A stretch of DNA of 64,000 nucleotides from FLUQ01 sp031551515 (GCA_031551515.1 JAVBNL010000011.1:85329-149328), one strand, 5' to 3'. Shown: positions 8,039-16,636, numbered from the stretch's first letter. Numbers and translations: made by a program. The notes: a model not told the origin generated them from the sequence alone.

Positions 8039-9561
8039 CATTCTCCTGTGCCGAAAGGAAAGCGCACTCGCGCCGGGCCTTCGATAACCGGCGCGCCGAT
8101 GCGTTCGGCAATGGCCCGCAGCATGCCCTTGAAAACCAGGCTGTGAAAGGGGGATACCGCATACCAATACGCCCGGCCCGGCAGCCCGGCCGGTCTGAAA
8201 TACAGGCTCAGCACCAGTTCGGTGCCGTTTTGCGCGGCCGCCTCTTCACGCGGGTTTACGCGCAAATCCAAAAGTCCTTCGCCCGGCAGGCGCATCTCGG
8301 TGAACAGCAACAATCGTTTTTGCGGCTGTATGTCCAGCACCCGCCAGAAATCGAGCCCGTCGCCCACGGAAAGCTGCTCCGTACTGCGCCTGCCCCGGTG
8401 CGCGCCGGGGCCGCCAGCCAGCTTGTCCATAAGGCCGCGCAGCCGCCAGAGCAGGTTGTTGCTGTACCAGCCTGTTGAGCCGCCGATATGCGCGATCATG
8501 TTCCAGACCGCATCCGCTTGCGCATCCAGGCGCATGGCGTAGGCGTCGTTGTATATGGCGGAAGAGGCGTAGCGCGCGTCCCCGCGCACAACCCACTCCG
8601 GCACCGGGGGCAGGCCCGCGTCAAACCAGCTGCTTTTGGTGGACTGGTGCCGCACGTGCCCCAGCGCCCGGTCCATGGCCAGGCGTATGGGGGCGAGATC
8701 GTGCGGTATGATTTCGCGAATGCGGTTTTCACTGCAAACAACCTCGTTGCGCATGCCCGCGATCAGGGGTTTGGCCAGCGCGCCGGGTATGGGCGTGACC
8801 AGGCTGACCCAGGCGGCTGAAAGGCCCAGCGGCAAGCCGAAAAAGGGTATGAACAGCCGTTTTTTCAGCCCGGCCGCGGCCGCGTACAGGCGAAAAAGAT
8901 CAAGGTAGCTGAGAATGTCGGGCCCGCCGATGTCATAGGTCTGTCCGGCGGTTTCCGGGTGTTCAAGCACGCCGGCCAGATAAACCAGGGTATCGGTGAT
9001 GGATATGGGCTGCGTGCGCACGCGGGTCCACTTGGGGGTAACCATGACCGGCAGCCGCTCTACCAGCCAGCGGATCATCTCAAAAGAGGCGGAACCCGCC
9101 CCGATGATCTGGGCCGCGCGCAGCGTGGTCAGGGGCACATCGGAAAGGGAGAGTATCTCCGCCACTTCCGCCCGCGAACGCAAATGAGGCGAAAGATCGG
9201 GGTCGTCTGGCACAAGGCCCGAGAGGTAGACCAGCCGCTTCACGGAAGAGCCTTTCAGCGCCCTGACCATGTTGCAGGCGGCTTTGCGGTCCGCGTCGCT
9301 GAAATCTTCGTAGCGCTCTTCCATGCAATGAACCAGGTAGCACACGGCCCTGCAGCCCTCTATGGCCCGGCGCACGCTGGCAAGGTCGTGCATGTCGCCC
9401 TGCACCACCTCAAGAGAGGCATGCGCGCCCCAGGGGCGCGAACGCACCTTGCGTTCGCTGCGCGACAGCGCGCGCACCCGGTAACCCTTTTGCAGCAGGA
9501 TGGGAACAAGGCGGCCGCCCACATAGCCCGTGGCCCCGGCCACCAGCACAGGTCCGTCCAT
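8038..9561 (-). CDS. NAD(P)-binding SDR-like protein with C-terminal DUF2867 domain
   Basis: Two-domain protein of 507 residues. The N-terminal half is an atypical extended SDR/NmrA-like Rossmann domain: VLVAGATGYVGGRLVPILL carries the GxxGxxG nucleotide site, and YLSGLVPDD and the run TLRAAQIIGAGSASFEMIRWLVERLPVM follow. The C-terminal half (from about residue 320, beginning IYNDAYAMRLDAQADAVWNMI) matches the DUF2867 style, a lipid- or polyketide-cyclase-like fold, with GRRSTEQLSVGDGLDFWRV and a hydrophobic end. Such fusions are known in many proteobacteria, with unclear substrate. The start at 9561 has an excellent AGGAGGAA seven bases upstream; a longer frame upstream is not needed. It is divergent from the M20 amidohydrolase. 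Confidence 0.85.
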   Translation of the reverse strand: MDGPVLVAGATGYVGGRLVPILLQKGYRVRALSRSERKVRSRPWGAHASLEVVQGDMHDLASVRRAIEGCRAVCYLVHCMEERYEDFSDADRKAACNMVRALKGSSVKRLVYLSGLVPDDPDLSPHLRSRAEVAEILSLSDVPLTTLRAAQIIGAGSASFEMIRWLVERLPVMVTPKWTRVRTQPISITDTLVYLAGVLEHPETAGQTYDIGGPDILSYLDLFRLYAAAAGLKKRLFIPFFGLPLGLSAAWVSLVTPIPGALAKPLIAGMRNEVVCSENRIREIIPHDLAPIRLAMDRALGHVRHQSTKSSWFDAGLPPVPEWVVRGDARYASSAIYNDAYAMRLDAQADAVWNMIAHIGGSTGWYSNNLLWRLRGLMDKLAGGPGAHRGRRSTEQLSVGDGLDFWRVLDIQPQKRLLLFTEMRLPGEGLLDLRVNPREEAAAQNGTELVLSLYFRPAGLPGRAYWYAVSPFHSLVFKGMLRAIAERIGAPVIEGPARVRFPFGTGE

Positions 9562-9614
9562 AGATTCCTCCTGTATATCGACCGTAGCAACCGGGTCGGG
9601 CCAAGGCAAGCCTG

Positions 9615-9643
9615 TTGAACACAACGGGCGGGCGGGGTACTAT
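9615..9643 (+). promoter_or_regulatory. Sigma-70 promoter for the M20 amidohydrolase
   Basis: TTGAAC (9615-9620) and TACTAT (9638-9643) are separated by exactly 17 bases. They lie about 35 bp ahead of the ATG at 9679, so the leader would be short. Confidence 0.6.
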
Positions 9644-9678
9644 GCTTTTTCCCACTCCCCCCAACCCTGGAGAAAAAC

Positions 9679-10848
9679 ATGGATCTTGCCAAAAAAGTTC
9701 AGGAAATTACCGAAGCTGTCGTCGGCTTCCGGCGCTTTTTTCATGAAAATGCGGAACTGGGCATGAAAGAGTTCGCGGCCACGAAATTCATCGTGGACGA
9801 GCTGCGCAAACTGCCGGGCATGGAAGTTACCGATACCGCGCCGGGCTGTATCGCTGTCCTGCGCGGCAAAAAACCGGGCAAAACCCTGGCTCTTCGTGCC
9901 GATATAGACGCCCTGCCCCTGGTGGAAGACAGCGGCCTGCCCTTTGCCTCAAAAAACGAAAAGACCTGCCACGCCTGCGGCCACGACCTGCACGGCGCCG
10001 TGCTGCTGGGCTGCGCCATTGTGCTGCATTCAATGGCCGACCAGATCAACGGCACGGTCAAATTCCTGTTCCAGCCGGCTGAAGAAACCCTGGAAGGCGC
10101 GCAGCACCTGATCAAAGCCGGGGCCATGCAAAACCCGAAAGTCGACGCCATTTTCGCCCTGCACGCCTGGCCTTTCGCCCCGGTGGGCTCCATCGCGCTG
10201 CGCAGCGGGCCGACCATGGCCTCCGCCGATTTTATCGACATCACCGTCACCGGCCGGGCCGGGCATGCGGCGCAGCCGCACCGCTCCATCGATTCCGTAT
10301 TCATCGCGGCCCATGTGATCACGGCGCTGCAAAGCATCGTGGCCCGCGAAACAGACGCCCTTGACGCGGCCGTGGTCACCCTGGGCACCATCCAGGGCGG
10401 CACCGTGCGCAACATCATCGCGCCGGAAGTGACCATGAGCGGCACCGTGCGCACCCTGAACCCCGCGGTGCGCGACAAGATACCCGGCCAGATGGAGCGT
10501 ATTGTCACCAATGTGGCCGAAGCCCTCGGCGGCAAGGCGACGCTGAACTACGTCAAAGGCTCGCCCCCGGTCATAAACGACGAAGCCCTGGTGGAACTGC
10601 TGCGCGCCTCCGCAACAGAAGCCATCGGCTCGGAAAACGTGCGGCAGATACCCACCCCTGTCATGGGCGGCGAAGATTTCGCCTTTTACATGGAACAGGC
10701 GCCCGGCGTATTTTTCCGGCTGGGCACCACCAATGACGACCCCCGTTCGCACCTTATCGCCCACAACCCGCAAATCATTTTTGATGAAAAAGCGTTACCG
10801 GTCGGTGTAAAGGTTATGTGTCAGACCGCTCTCAATTATCTGAAGTGA
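9679..10848 (+). CDS. M20 family amidohydrolase (hippurate / N-acyl amino acid hydrolase type)
   Basis: Metal-dependent cytoplasmic amidase of the M20D group, 389 residues, the standard length. It removes acyl groups from N-acyl amino acids such as hippurate. Motifs: LALRADIDALPL (metal-side Asp76), TCHACGHDLHGAVLLG (residues 96-111; Cys and His ligands), FLFQPAEETLEGAQ with the catalytic Glu pair near 135-136, the dimerisation-domain entry RAGHAAQPHRSIDS, and PVMGGEDFAFYMEQAPGVFFRLGT near the end with the last metal ligand Glu. No transporter or peptide gene is next to it. GGAG precedes the ATG. A perfect 11-bp hairpin follows the stop. Confidence 0.9.
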   Translation: MDLAKKVQEITEAVVGFRRFFHENAELGMKEFAATKFIVDELRKLPGMEVTDTAPGCIAVLRGKKPGKTLALRADIDALPLVEDSGLPFASKNEKTCHACGHDLHGAVLLGCAIVLHSMADQINGTVKFLFQPAEETLEGAQHLIKAGAMQNPKVDAIFALHAWPFAPVGSIALRSGPTMASADFIDITVTGRAGHAAQPHRSIDSVFIAAHVITALQSIVARETDALDAAVVTLGTIQGGTVRNIIAPEVTMSGTVRTLNPAVRDKIPGQMERIVTNVAEALGGKATLNYVKGSPPVINDEALVELLRASATEAIGSENVRQIPTPVMGGEDFAFYMEQAPGVFFRLGTTNDDPRSHLIAHNPQIIFDEKALPVGVKVMCQTALNYLK

Positions 10849-10860
10849 CTGTAATCACGG

Positions 10861-10892
10861 CTATGGCGCGGTTATGTTTTGCCGCGCCATAG
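10861..10892. terminator. Hairpin after the amidohydrolase
   Basis: CTATGGCGCGG (10861-10871) and CCGCGCCATAG (10882-10892) form a perfect 11-bp stem with a 10-nt T-rich loop. No T-run follows, so it is either a weak terminator or a transcript-end stabiliser. Confidence 0.5.
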
Positions 10893-10907
10893 TCAAAGTT
10901 ATACAAC

Positions 10908-10936
10908 TTGCATTCCCCTTGAATTTTCCATACAGT
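10908..10936 (+). promoter_or_regulatory. Sigma-70 promoter for the TPR/lipoprotein cluster
   Basis: TTGCAT (10908-10913), a 17-bp spacer and TACAGT (10931-10936) lie 26 bp ahead of the ATG at 10963. Confidence 0.5.
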
Positions 10937-10962
10937 CGCGTTCCTGTTCGGGGGAAAGACAC

Positions 10963-12426
10963 ATGAAACGAATACTTATTGCCGCGCTTCTGGCGGGCTG
11001 TTTTACCTTGCCCGCGTTTGCCGCGCCCGAAGACGACCTTGCAGCCGCCGTTAAATTGCTGCGCACGGGCAAAGCGCAGGAAGCGATACCCACGCTGACC
11101 GTGCTCGCGGCCGATGAAACCGCGCCCAGAGAGACGCGGGCCAACGCCTATTACGTGCTTTCCGTCACGGAAGGTGGAAATACCGCCAACGCGCTGACCT
11201 ACCTGAACAAGGCCCTCGAGCTGCACCCGCAGTTGGAGCGGGCCCTGGTGCGCAAGACGGAAATCCTTTTCGCGCAAAAAGACCACAAAGGGGCCGCCCT
11301 CGCCGCCGATTCCGGCCTGGCCCTTGCGCCGGGCGCGGAAAAACTGCTGCGCTACCGCGCGGCAAGCCGTATGGAGCTTGGCGAATACGACGCGGCAGCG
11401 GCGGACTATACCACGCTCGTGCGGCGCCACAACCGCGACGGCGCAGCCTATCTGCAACGCGGCCGGGCTTATCAGCTCAGCGGCAAACATGACGACGCCC
11501 TGGTTGATTTTGACAGCGCCGCCCGCTACGGCTCCGCCTTGAGTCCCAAAGACCTGGCGGACCTTTGGTATTTCCGGGGCCTTTCATACCAGCAGACGGC
11601 CGAGTTTTCGAACGCGCTGGACGCTTACGCCAAAGCGGCCTCGCTGAAACCCGACCCGGCGCGCAAAGACGAGCTGGCCGCCCGCCGCGCGGAAACCCTG
11701 AAGCTGAAAACCAAGGCCGACTCCGCCGCCGGGCTGCGCAAAGACCTGGACATCGCCCTCAGGCACATTCAGCTTGAGGATATGAAGGCTGCCACCGTTA
11801 TTTTGCGCACCGTGCTGGGCAACGAGTTCGCCCCGGACGAAATCAAGGCCAGAGCGTGTTTTTTGCTGTCTTTCACCAGCAAAGACAACGCATGGAACCT
11901 GGAGCAGGCGACGAAGGCCGCGGCCATGGACCCTAACGCTTCCCACCTGTGGCGCAAAGGCTTTCTGCTCTTCTTCTCCGGCAACTATGCGGGTTCGCTG
12001 GAAGCCATGAACGCCGCCAGAGAGCGTTCGCCCAAGTCGGTGGCCTACATTTACTGGTGCGGCCGCGCCCGGCTGGAGCTGAACCGCAACGAAGAAGCGC
12101 TGCAGGACTTTGACGAGGTCGCCCGCCTTGATGCCGCCTGGCCCCCGGCCTATGTATATCGTGCGGCGGCCAATCTGCGGCTGAACAAGCCGGAAAACGC
12201 TTGGCCCGACGTGCGCAAAGCCTCGGGTGAAGAGCAAAAACTCAGCCGTGACGATGCGGCCGAATTGTATTATGTTGCCGGGCGTCTGCACGAGCTGGAC
12301 AAAGAGCACGATCAGGCGTTGTACAGCTATGACCGGTCGCTTGCCGTAAACCCTTCGGGCCCGCGCGGAACCGATGCCGCGCAACGTAAAAAACGGATTG
12401 AAGAGATGCGCTCGCTTCCCCAATAA
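10963..12426 (+). CDS. Periplasmic TPR-repeat protein
   Basis: A 487-residue exported protein built almost wholly of tetratricopeptide-type helical repeats. The signal peptide is MKRILIAALLAGCFTLPAFA, with AFA-AP as the likely cut. The chosen ATG at 10963 follows GGGGGAAAG; an in-frame ATG 84 nt upstream has no ribosome site and would bury the signal peptide. TPR signatures are visible throughout: ANALTYLNKALELHPQLERA, YLQRGRAYQLSGKHDDALVDFDSAARYG, LWYFRGLSYQQTAEFSNALDAYAKAASLKP, YWCGRARLELNRNEEALQDFDEVARLDAAW and a last unit near the C-terminus. It is a likely scaffold for envelope complexes. Two lipoprotein genes follow closely on the same strand and may be partners. Confidence 0.85.
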   Translation: MKRILIAALLAGCFTLPAFAAPEDDLAAAVKLLRTGKAQEAIPTLTVLAADETAPRETRANAYYVLSVTEGGNTANALTYLNKALELHPQLERALVRKTEILFAQKDHKGAALAADSGLALAPGAEKLLRYRAASRMELGEYDAAAADYTTLVRRHNRDGAAYLQRGRAYQLSGKHDDALVDFDSAARYGSALSPKDLADLWYFRGLSYQQTAEFSNALDAYAKAASLKPDPARKDELAARRAETLKLKTKADSAAGLRKDLDIALRHIQLEDMKAATVILRTVLGNEFAPDEIKARACFLLSFTSKDNAWNLEQATKAAAMDPNASHLWRKGFLLFFSGNYAGSLEAMNAARERSPKSVAYIYWCGRARLELNRNEEALQDFDEVARLDAAWPPAYVYRAAANLRLNKPENAWPDVRKASGEEQKLSRDDAAELYYVAGRLHELDKEHDQALYSYDRSLAVNPSGPRGTDAAQRKKRIEEMRSLPQ

Positions 12427-12437
12427 CGGAGAAATCG

Positions 12438-12923
12438 ATGTTTCGTCCGCACACCATATGTTCGCTTCTTCTGCCCGTTCTGCTTTTGTACCTGACGGCC
12501 TGCGTCAAAACCGCGCCGCCCGAAGAGCCCGTTCCCATCCCCACCCCCATCCCCGCGGCCAGCAACTTTGCGAAGATCGAGATAGGCTGGACGCAAAAGC
12601 AGGTCTGGGAAGCCATCGGCAAGCCCACCGACGCCCGCAACTACATATGGCCCGATGATGCCGCCAAGAGCCGCATCGAGGCCCTGTATAAAGGCGAAGG
12701 CACTCTTTTCTACACGGGAAAACAGGGTGAAGAAGGCCCGGAAAGGTTCACCGTGCAGCGCATTATCTACAACCCGGAAGAATCGGGCTATACGGATAAA
12801 ACGGCCCACCCTGACGGGCCGCAAAACCCAGTGAAAGAAAAGCCCGCGCCCAAAAGACCGGCCAAACCGAAAAAGCGCGACAAACCCGATCCCAAACTGG
12901 ACGAGTTGCTGCAGGGGTTGTAA
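12438..12923 (+). CDS. Lipoprotein with BamE/SmpA-like domain
   Basis: A 161-residue lipoprotein. The lipobox LTAC at residues 19-22 follows a hydrophobic signal, and a Pro-rich linker (PPEEPVPIPTPIPAASN) comes next. The globular part opens with FAKIEIGWTQKQVWEAIGKPTDARNYIWPDD, the pattern of BamE/SmpA-type domains (a start like 'G-M-T-x-x-Q-V-x-x-x-x-G-x-P'). The C-terminus is a highly basic Lys/Pro tail (KEKPAPKRPAKPKKRDKPDPK) ending DELLQGL, which could bind acidic surfaces or peptidoglycan (inference). It starts 11 nt after the TPR gene with AACGGAG upstream, so it is probably in the same operon. A true BAM-complex role is not shown. Confidence 0.75.
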   Translation: MFRPHTICSLLLPVLLLYLTACVKTAPPEEPVPIPTPIPAASNFAKIEIGWTQKQVWEAIGKPTDARNYIWPDDAAKSRIEALYKGEGTLFYTGKQGEEGPERFTVQRIIYNPEESGYTDKTAHPDGPQNPVKEKPAPKRPAKPKKRDKPDPKLDELLQGL

Positions 12924-12972
12924 TATATAATATGACGCATTTGCCTCGAAAACCGCATCAAGGAGGCACGCC

Positions 12973-13620
12973 GTGTTATCCATAGCCCGCACCGCCCGCA
13001 ACATCGTTTTGCTTGCCGTTCTGTGCCTTGCCGCGGGCTGCGCCAAACCCACAGCCACCGTGGACGCGCTGAGCGCGCCTTCCGCATCAATGCCGCAGAA
13101 CGCCGGTTACCTGATTCTGCCGGGCATGGACGGGATCAAGGCGGACGACCTCTATTTCGTGGAATATAAAAACGACCTGGCCGCCGTGCTGCGCGGCATG
13201 GGGTATCAGGTTACGGATGACGCGGCCAAGGCCGCCGCCGTGGTACGCCTTTCCTGGGGCGGCCGCGAAACTGTTTTGTACACCGACCCCTACGGGCCCA
13301 GCGTGGGCATCGGAGTCGGTTCCGGCTCCGGCGGGTATTACGACCGGGACTGGGACCGCTGGGGCGGCGGGAGCTTCTTCGGCCTGGGCGTCGGCTTTCC
13401 CGTGGGCGGCAGTGCCCAGGCATCTTCCCGCTGGCGTCACACCGTCGTGCTTGAAGCGCGTTCCTTGCCGCAAGACGTCAGCTTGTGGAAGGTGACCCTG
13501 AACACCGAAAGCGGCAGCGACAACCTGCGCGGCCTCATGCCCGCCCTGCTGCAAGCAGCCAAACCCTATATCGGCAAAGCCACTTCCGGCCCCGTGACCG
13601 TGCCGTTGGAAATCCCCTGA
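12973..13620 (+). CDS. Lipoprotein of unknown function with Gly-rich loop (215 aa)
   Basis: Outer-envelope lipoprotein: signal core IVLLAVLCLAAGC with the lipobox LAAGC. The start is a GTG at 12973 with a full AGGAGG upstream. The mature part resembles the DUF4136-type fold in layout, with an early conserved GYLILPG and a domain reading YQVTDDAAKAAAVVRLSWGG followed by a long Gly/Asp/Tyr-rich insertion (residues about 112-140) that may be disordered or bind metal. The end is a beta-strand region with TVVLEARSLPQDVSLWKVTLNT. It lies 49 nt downstream of the BamE-like lipoprotein; TATAAT occurs in the gap, so it may have its own promoter. Confidence 0.72.
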   Translation: MLSIARTARNIVLLAVLCLAAGCAKPTATVDALSAPSASMPQNAGYLILPGMDGIKADDLYFVEYKNDLAAVLRGMGYQVTDDAAKAAAVVRLSWGGRETVLYTDPYGPSVGIGVGSGSGGYYDRDWDRWGGGSFFGLGVGFPVGGSAQASSRWRHTVVLEARSLPQDVSLWKVTLNTESGSDNLRGLMPALLQAAKPYIGKATSGPVTVPLEIP

Positions 13621-13690
13621 CGCTTGCCATTCAGACCCGGCACGGGTAAAAATTCCGGTAGCCTCAAACTGAGAAACCGGAGCCTTGCTG

Positions 13691-14524
13691 ATGCTGACCA
13701 TCACCGTATTGCTTGAAAACGAAACCAGTTCCGAAAGCCTGGCCCATGAGCACGGACTTTCCCTGTTGCTGGCCTGCGACGGCAAAACCCTGTTGCTTGA
13801 CACCGGCGCAAGCGACGCCTTTTTGCGCAACGCGGACGCGCTGGGCGTGGACCTGAGCGCCGTCAGCGCCATCGTGCTTTCCCACGGGCACCACGACCAC
13901 ACGAACGGGCTGGGGCACGCGCTAGGGCGCTTTGCCGCGAGCGGCCGTTCTCAATCGCCCGAGGTCATCATGCACCCTGACGCGTTGCTTTACCGCCGCA
14001 AAGCGGCGGGAGAGAAAGACGCGGGCAAATACCTGGGCATACCGGCCGAAACCCTGGCCATGCTGCAAAGCTGGCCCCTGCGCCTGCAAAAAGAGCCGCT
14101 GCGCCTGACCGAAAATTTGCTTTATTTGGGTGAAATTCCACGTAAATACCCAGAGACGCAGGCGCTTTTGGGCGAGATAGAGCGTAGCGGCGTCTATGAA
14201 AAAGACCGCATCCTTGACGATACCGCCCTGGTCTATTGCGGCGGCAAGGGCGCGGCGCTGACCGTTATCGCGGGCTGCGCGCATTCGGGCATCATCAACA
14301 TCATAGAGCATGCGAAAGCCGTCACCGGCATCGGCAAGGTGCATGCCGTGATCGGCGGCCTGCACATGAAAGACGCGACGGACGCGGTGAAAGAGCGGAC
14401 CTTGCGGTATTTTGAAGAACAGGAGATCGAGGTGCTGCGCGGCTGCCATTGCACGGGCAACGCGCTGGATAAGGCGGCGCGGCAGAAGCCGCTGCATGCG
14501 GGGGATCGTTTGGAGATCGCATAG
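13691..14524 (+). CDS. Metallo-beta-lactamase-fold hydrolase (COG1237 type)
   Basis: 277 residues, MBL fold with the metal motif LSHGHHDHTNGL near residue 61, VIAGCAHSGIINII near the middle and IGGLHMKDA after it. This layout, with no further beta-CASP domain, matches the COG1237 group, annotated as 7,8-dihydropterin-6-yl-methyl-4-(beta-D-ribofuranosyl)aminobenzene 5'-phosphate synthase-like proteins. That reaction belongs to methanopterin synthesis, and its relevance here is doubtful; the real substrate is unknown. I chose ATG 13691 with GGAG eight bases upstream over the TTG at 13685. The stop is followed six bases later by repeat copy B. Confidence 0.82.
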   Translation: MLTITVLLENETSSESLAHEHGLSLLLACDGKTLLLDTGASDAFLRNADALGVDLSAVSAIVLSHGHHDHTNGLGHALGRFAASGRSQSPEVIMHPDALLYRRKAAGEKDAGKYLGIPAETLAMLQSWPLRLQKEPLRLTENLLYLGEIPRKYPETQALLGEIERSGVYEKDRILDDTALVYCGGKGAALTVIAGCAHSGIINIIEHAKAVTGIGKVHAVIGGLHMKDATDAVKERTLRYFEEQEIEVLRGCHCTGNALDKAARQKPLHAGDRLEIA

Positions 14525-14530
14525 CGAAGA

Positions 14531-14660
14531 TGTAAGAATTTTGCTCTCGTCCTTTTGGCGAACGTGGTCCCGGTGTGAAGAGGGCTTGTTTGTTTCTTTA
14601 GTTGGTCCGCCTTCCCGGCGGGGGCAAGAGAGGTGGGACGTGCCGTCCCCCTCTCTTGGC
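14531..14660. repeat. Structured intergenic repeat, copy B
   Basis: It begins TGTAAGAATT as in copy A and carries a diverged form of the first hairpin, the identical 20-nt core GTTGGTCCGCCTTCCCGGCG (14601-14620), then a second hairpin whose arms (14626-14640 and 14644-14657) pair over 14 bp with one bulged T. The stem letters differ from copies A and C but pairing is kept, so the hairpin is under structural constraint or arises by copying of a mutating palindrome. Confidence 0.72.
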
Positions 14661-15059
14661 TCTCCCCCTGCTTTTTGGAGTGCGGACTGTGAAACTGCCG
14701 CCCCATTCCCAAAGCATAAACGGATGGTGCTGCCTGGCTGAAGGGCTCCGGCGGCTTTCCGTTGTCGCCGCCTACGCACAGCACCGCCTGTATCCATATC
14801 CCCTTTCACCACAGGTCTTGCCGCTATCGCCTACTCATTGCACCGCTTACTTACAATCTTTTTCCCAAAATCGCGTTCTGAACATTCACATGAGCCGCAA
14901 CTATGCGCGCTCCCGCTCGCCCGAGGCGCGGGCGTGTCGCACAACAAATGTGGTCGTAGCCGCGAAAGCCGTACCACAATCAACGACGGTCCCTACGTGC
15001 GAAAAGGCGAAACCTAAACGGGGGTGGCAAGGGGGCGTAGCGCCCCTTGCCGGGGGGAG
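14661..15059. other. About 400 bp without a recognisable gene
   Basis: Between repeat copies B and C. No reading frame has a ribosome site, family motif or plausible composition. I see several GC-rich short inverted stretches, including CGCCCCTTGCCG-type runs near 15040-15055, and phrases similar to other repeat copies. It is probably decayed repeat material; I see no tRNA or known RNA here. Confidence 0.5.
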
Positions 15060-15265
15060 TAGTCCAGAAGAGGGGTCGACGCCGACCCCTCTCTGCCCCT
15101 CGCCGGGAAGGCGGACCAACGACAGAAACAAATCCCTTTTCCCTCCACCGGAACCACTTCTTCCCCAAAACCGGAAGCATTGATCTTCCTCCCCCCAGCC
15201 ACTAAAAAAACGAGTCCCAGCCTACACCGGGACCCGTTTCGCTAAAAACCGGGAGCACCGATCTT
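15060..15265. repeat. Structured intergenic repeat, copies C and D, inverted relative to A and B
   Basis: Read on the - strand, copy D comes first (15265 to about 15190) with the near-exact terminator of copy A. Copy C follows, with ATGCTTCCGGTT, the 20-nt core as its complement at 15101-15120, and a second hairpin with perfect 10-bp arms AGAGGGGTCG (15069-15078) and CGACCCCTCT (15083-15092). The pair is facing copy B, so the 730-bp gap between two convergent genes is filled mainly by this family. Confidence 0.72.
15204..15237 (-). terminator. Terminator after pgeF (inside repeat copy D)
   Basis: On the - strand ACGGGTCCC and GGGACTCGT pair around a 10-nt loop and are followed by TTTTTTT. 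The hairpin and loop are identical to the one after the aldolase at 5883, though these genes are unrelated. Confidence 0.82.
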
Positions 15266-16016
15266 ATTCTTCAATCCACACCAGCCCCGCCTGCCGGCCC
15301 GCATCCCCCCGCCGGTGCGAAAAAAACAGGCCCGGCAGCGAATAGGTGCACATGTCCAGTCCGTAAATATTGCCCATTTTCAGCCCCGCCGCCACAAGCT
15401 GGTCGCGCGTCAGCCGCCAGAGATCCATGCGCTTTGTTTCCCGGTTATACCAGGGCGCGAACTCGGCCGGCCACTCCCGGTCGAAATTCACGAACTCCGC
15501 ATACCCTAAACTCGGGCCGCGCACGGCCCGCACGTCCGCCGGGTCAAGATTGTAGGCTTTGCAAAAAGCGGCTACCCCGCTTTGCGGAAAACGCAGCACA
15601 TTGCCCCGCCACCCGGCGTGCAGCGCCGCCACGAACCCGCCGGGGTGCGCCAGCACTATGGGCTGGCAGTCCGCGGTCTTGATGCACAGCGCCTGGCCCG
15701 GCTTGCTGGTGGCAAGGCCGTCCGCCTTGTGCTCGGGCCCCTCTGCGGGGTTCATGCCTTCCGGGTCCAGCAGCATCTCGTCGCCGTGCACCTGAAAAAC
15801 TTCGGCCCAGCTGGTAACACCGGGGGCCGTTGCCAGTTTTTCGCGCGCGGCGACAGCCTCACCGGCATCCTGGCCGTTGTTTTGCGCCGCATGCAGCGAC
15901 AAATTACCCGCCAGACGGGTGGTAAAGGCGCAGCGAATACGCGGCATGCCGGGAAAAGCGAATGGAATGACCCCGTTTTCAGCGCGGCCTGCATACACGG
16001 TGTTCATCATAACCAT
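15264..16016 (-). CDS. pgeF: PgeF / laccase-domain purine nucleoside phosphorylase family protein
   Basis: 250 residues of the YfiH/LACC1/PgeF family ('polyphenol oxidase'). In other bacteria the members act as purine nucleoside phosphorylases or as cleaners of misincorporated peptidoglycan residues. Motifs: FTTRLAGNLSL near residue 31, FQVHGDEM (His ligand), CIKTADCQPIVL (Cys ligand) and AALHAGWRGNV (His and Arg of the site), with SLGYAEFVNF and the end SHRRGDAGRQAGLVW. The start ATG at 16016 has AAAGG six bases upstream and overlaps the stop region of the cyclo-ligase gene by ten bases, so the two are translated together. Confidence 0.88.
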   Translation of the reverse strand: MVMMNTVYAGRAENGVIPFAFPGMPRIRCAFTTRLAGNLSLHAAQNNGQDAGEAVAAREKLATAPGVTSWAEVFQVHGDEMLLDPEGMNPAEGPEHKADGLATSKPGQALCIKTADCQPIVLAHPGGFVAALHAGWRGNVLRFPQSGVAAFCKAYNLDPADVRAVRGPSLGYAEFVNFDREWPAEFAPWYNRETKRMDLWRLTRDQLVAAGLKMGNIYGLDMCTYSLPGLFFSHRRGDAGRQAGLVWIEE

Positions 16017-16636
16017 ACCAAGCCTTTTTCGGTGGCCAGCGCGTTCACCCGCATATCCCAGGGCCCTTGGGGAATCGCCTCCACAACTTGAAAGCCATAG
16101 ACCAGGCCGATACGCGGAACAGCCGCCAGCGAGGCCCTGGCGAACAGGCGGTCGTAATAGGCGCCCCCGTTGCCCAACCGCCCCCCCTGCAGGTCAAAAG
16201 CCACGCCGGGAGTGATGATCAGCTCGGGAATCCACTCGCCTGTCGCGGGCAAAGGGCAGCGCACGGGGTCAGGCTCCGGAATGCCGAAAATGCCCACAAC
16301 AAGAGCTTTCTCATCCGGGCAGGGCAAGAGGTGCATCAAACCTCTGGGGCTTTCGGGCGTATAGGGGAAATAGACCAGCTTGCCCTGTTTCCAGGCCGTT
16401 TCCATCAGCAGGCGGGTGCCGGTTTCGCGGCCCACCGCGTAATACAGGGCCACGGAACGGGCTCGCTTCCAGATGGAAGATGCCAGAATATGCTTTTGCG
16501 CGGCCAATGAAAGGCGATGCGCCTCCCCCTCGTCCAGGGCGTTTCTGCGTGCGCGCATGGCCTTGCGCAAGGCTTTTTTTTCAGCCGTGAGAGCGGCTTC
16601 ATCCGGGCTGTTGTTTTGTGTCATATCCGGCAGCAT
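16007..16636 (-). CDS. 5-formyltetrahydrofolate cyclo-ligase
   Basis: ATP-dependent enzyme turning 5-formyl-THF into 5,10-methenyl-THF, 209 residues (5-FCL/MTHFS family). Family markers: KKALRKAMRARRNAL at the N-terminus (basic ATP-side helix), VALYYAVGRETGTRLL, a mid-region FPYTPESPRGLMHL, and the signature ITPGVAFDLQGGRLGNGGAYYDRLFARA where the G-x-G-x-G-Y-Y-D-R loop binds ATP/substrate. The start could be 16636 or the ATG at 16624; neither has a good ribosome site. It overlaps pgeF by ten bases. Both enzymes deal with salvage or repair of small metabolites, but a direct link is not shown. Confidence 0.9.
   Translation of the reverse strand: MLPDMTQNNSPDEAALTAEKKALRKAMRARRNALDEGEAHRLSLAAQKHILASSIWKRARSVALYYAVGRETGTRLLMETAWKQGKLVYFPYTPESPRGLMHLLPCPDEKALVVGIFGIPEPDPVRCPLPATGEWIPELIITPGVAFDLQGGRLGNGGAYYDRLFARASLAAVPRIGLVYGFQVVEAIPQGPWDMRVNALATEKGLVWL

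Noticed and set aside
14602..15183. Open frames in the 14.5-15.3 kb gap that read phrases such as VGPPSRRG
   Set aside because: These are translations of the intergenic repeat core. The same phrase arises at each copy, so they are not genes.
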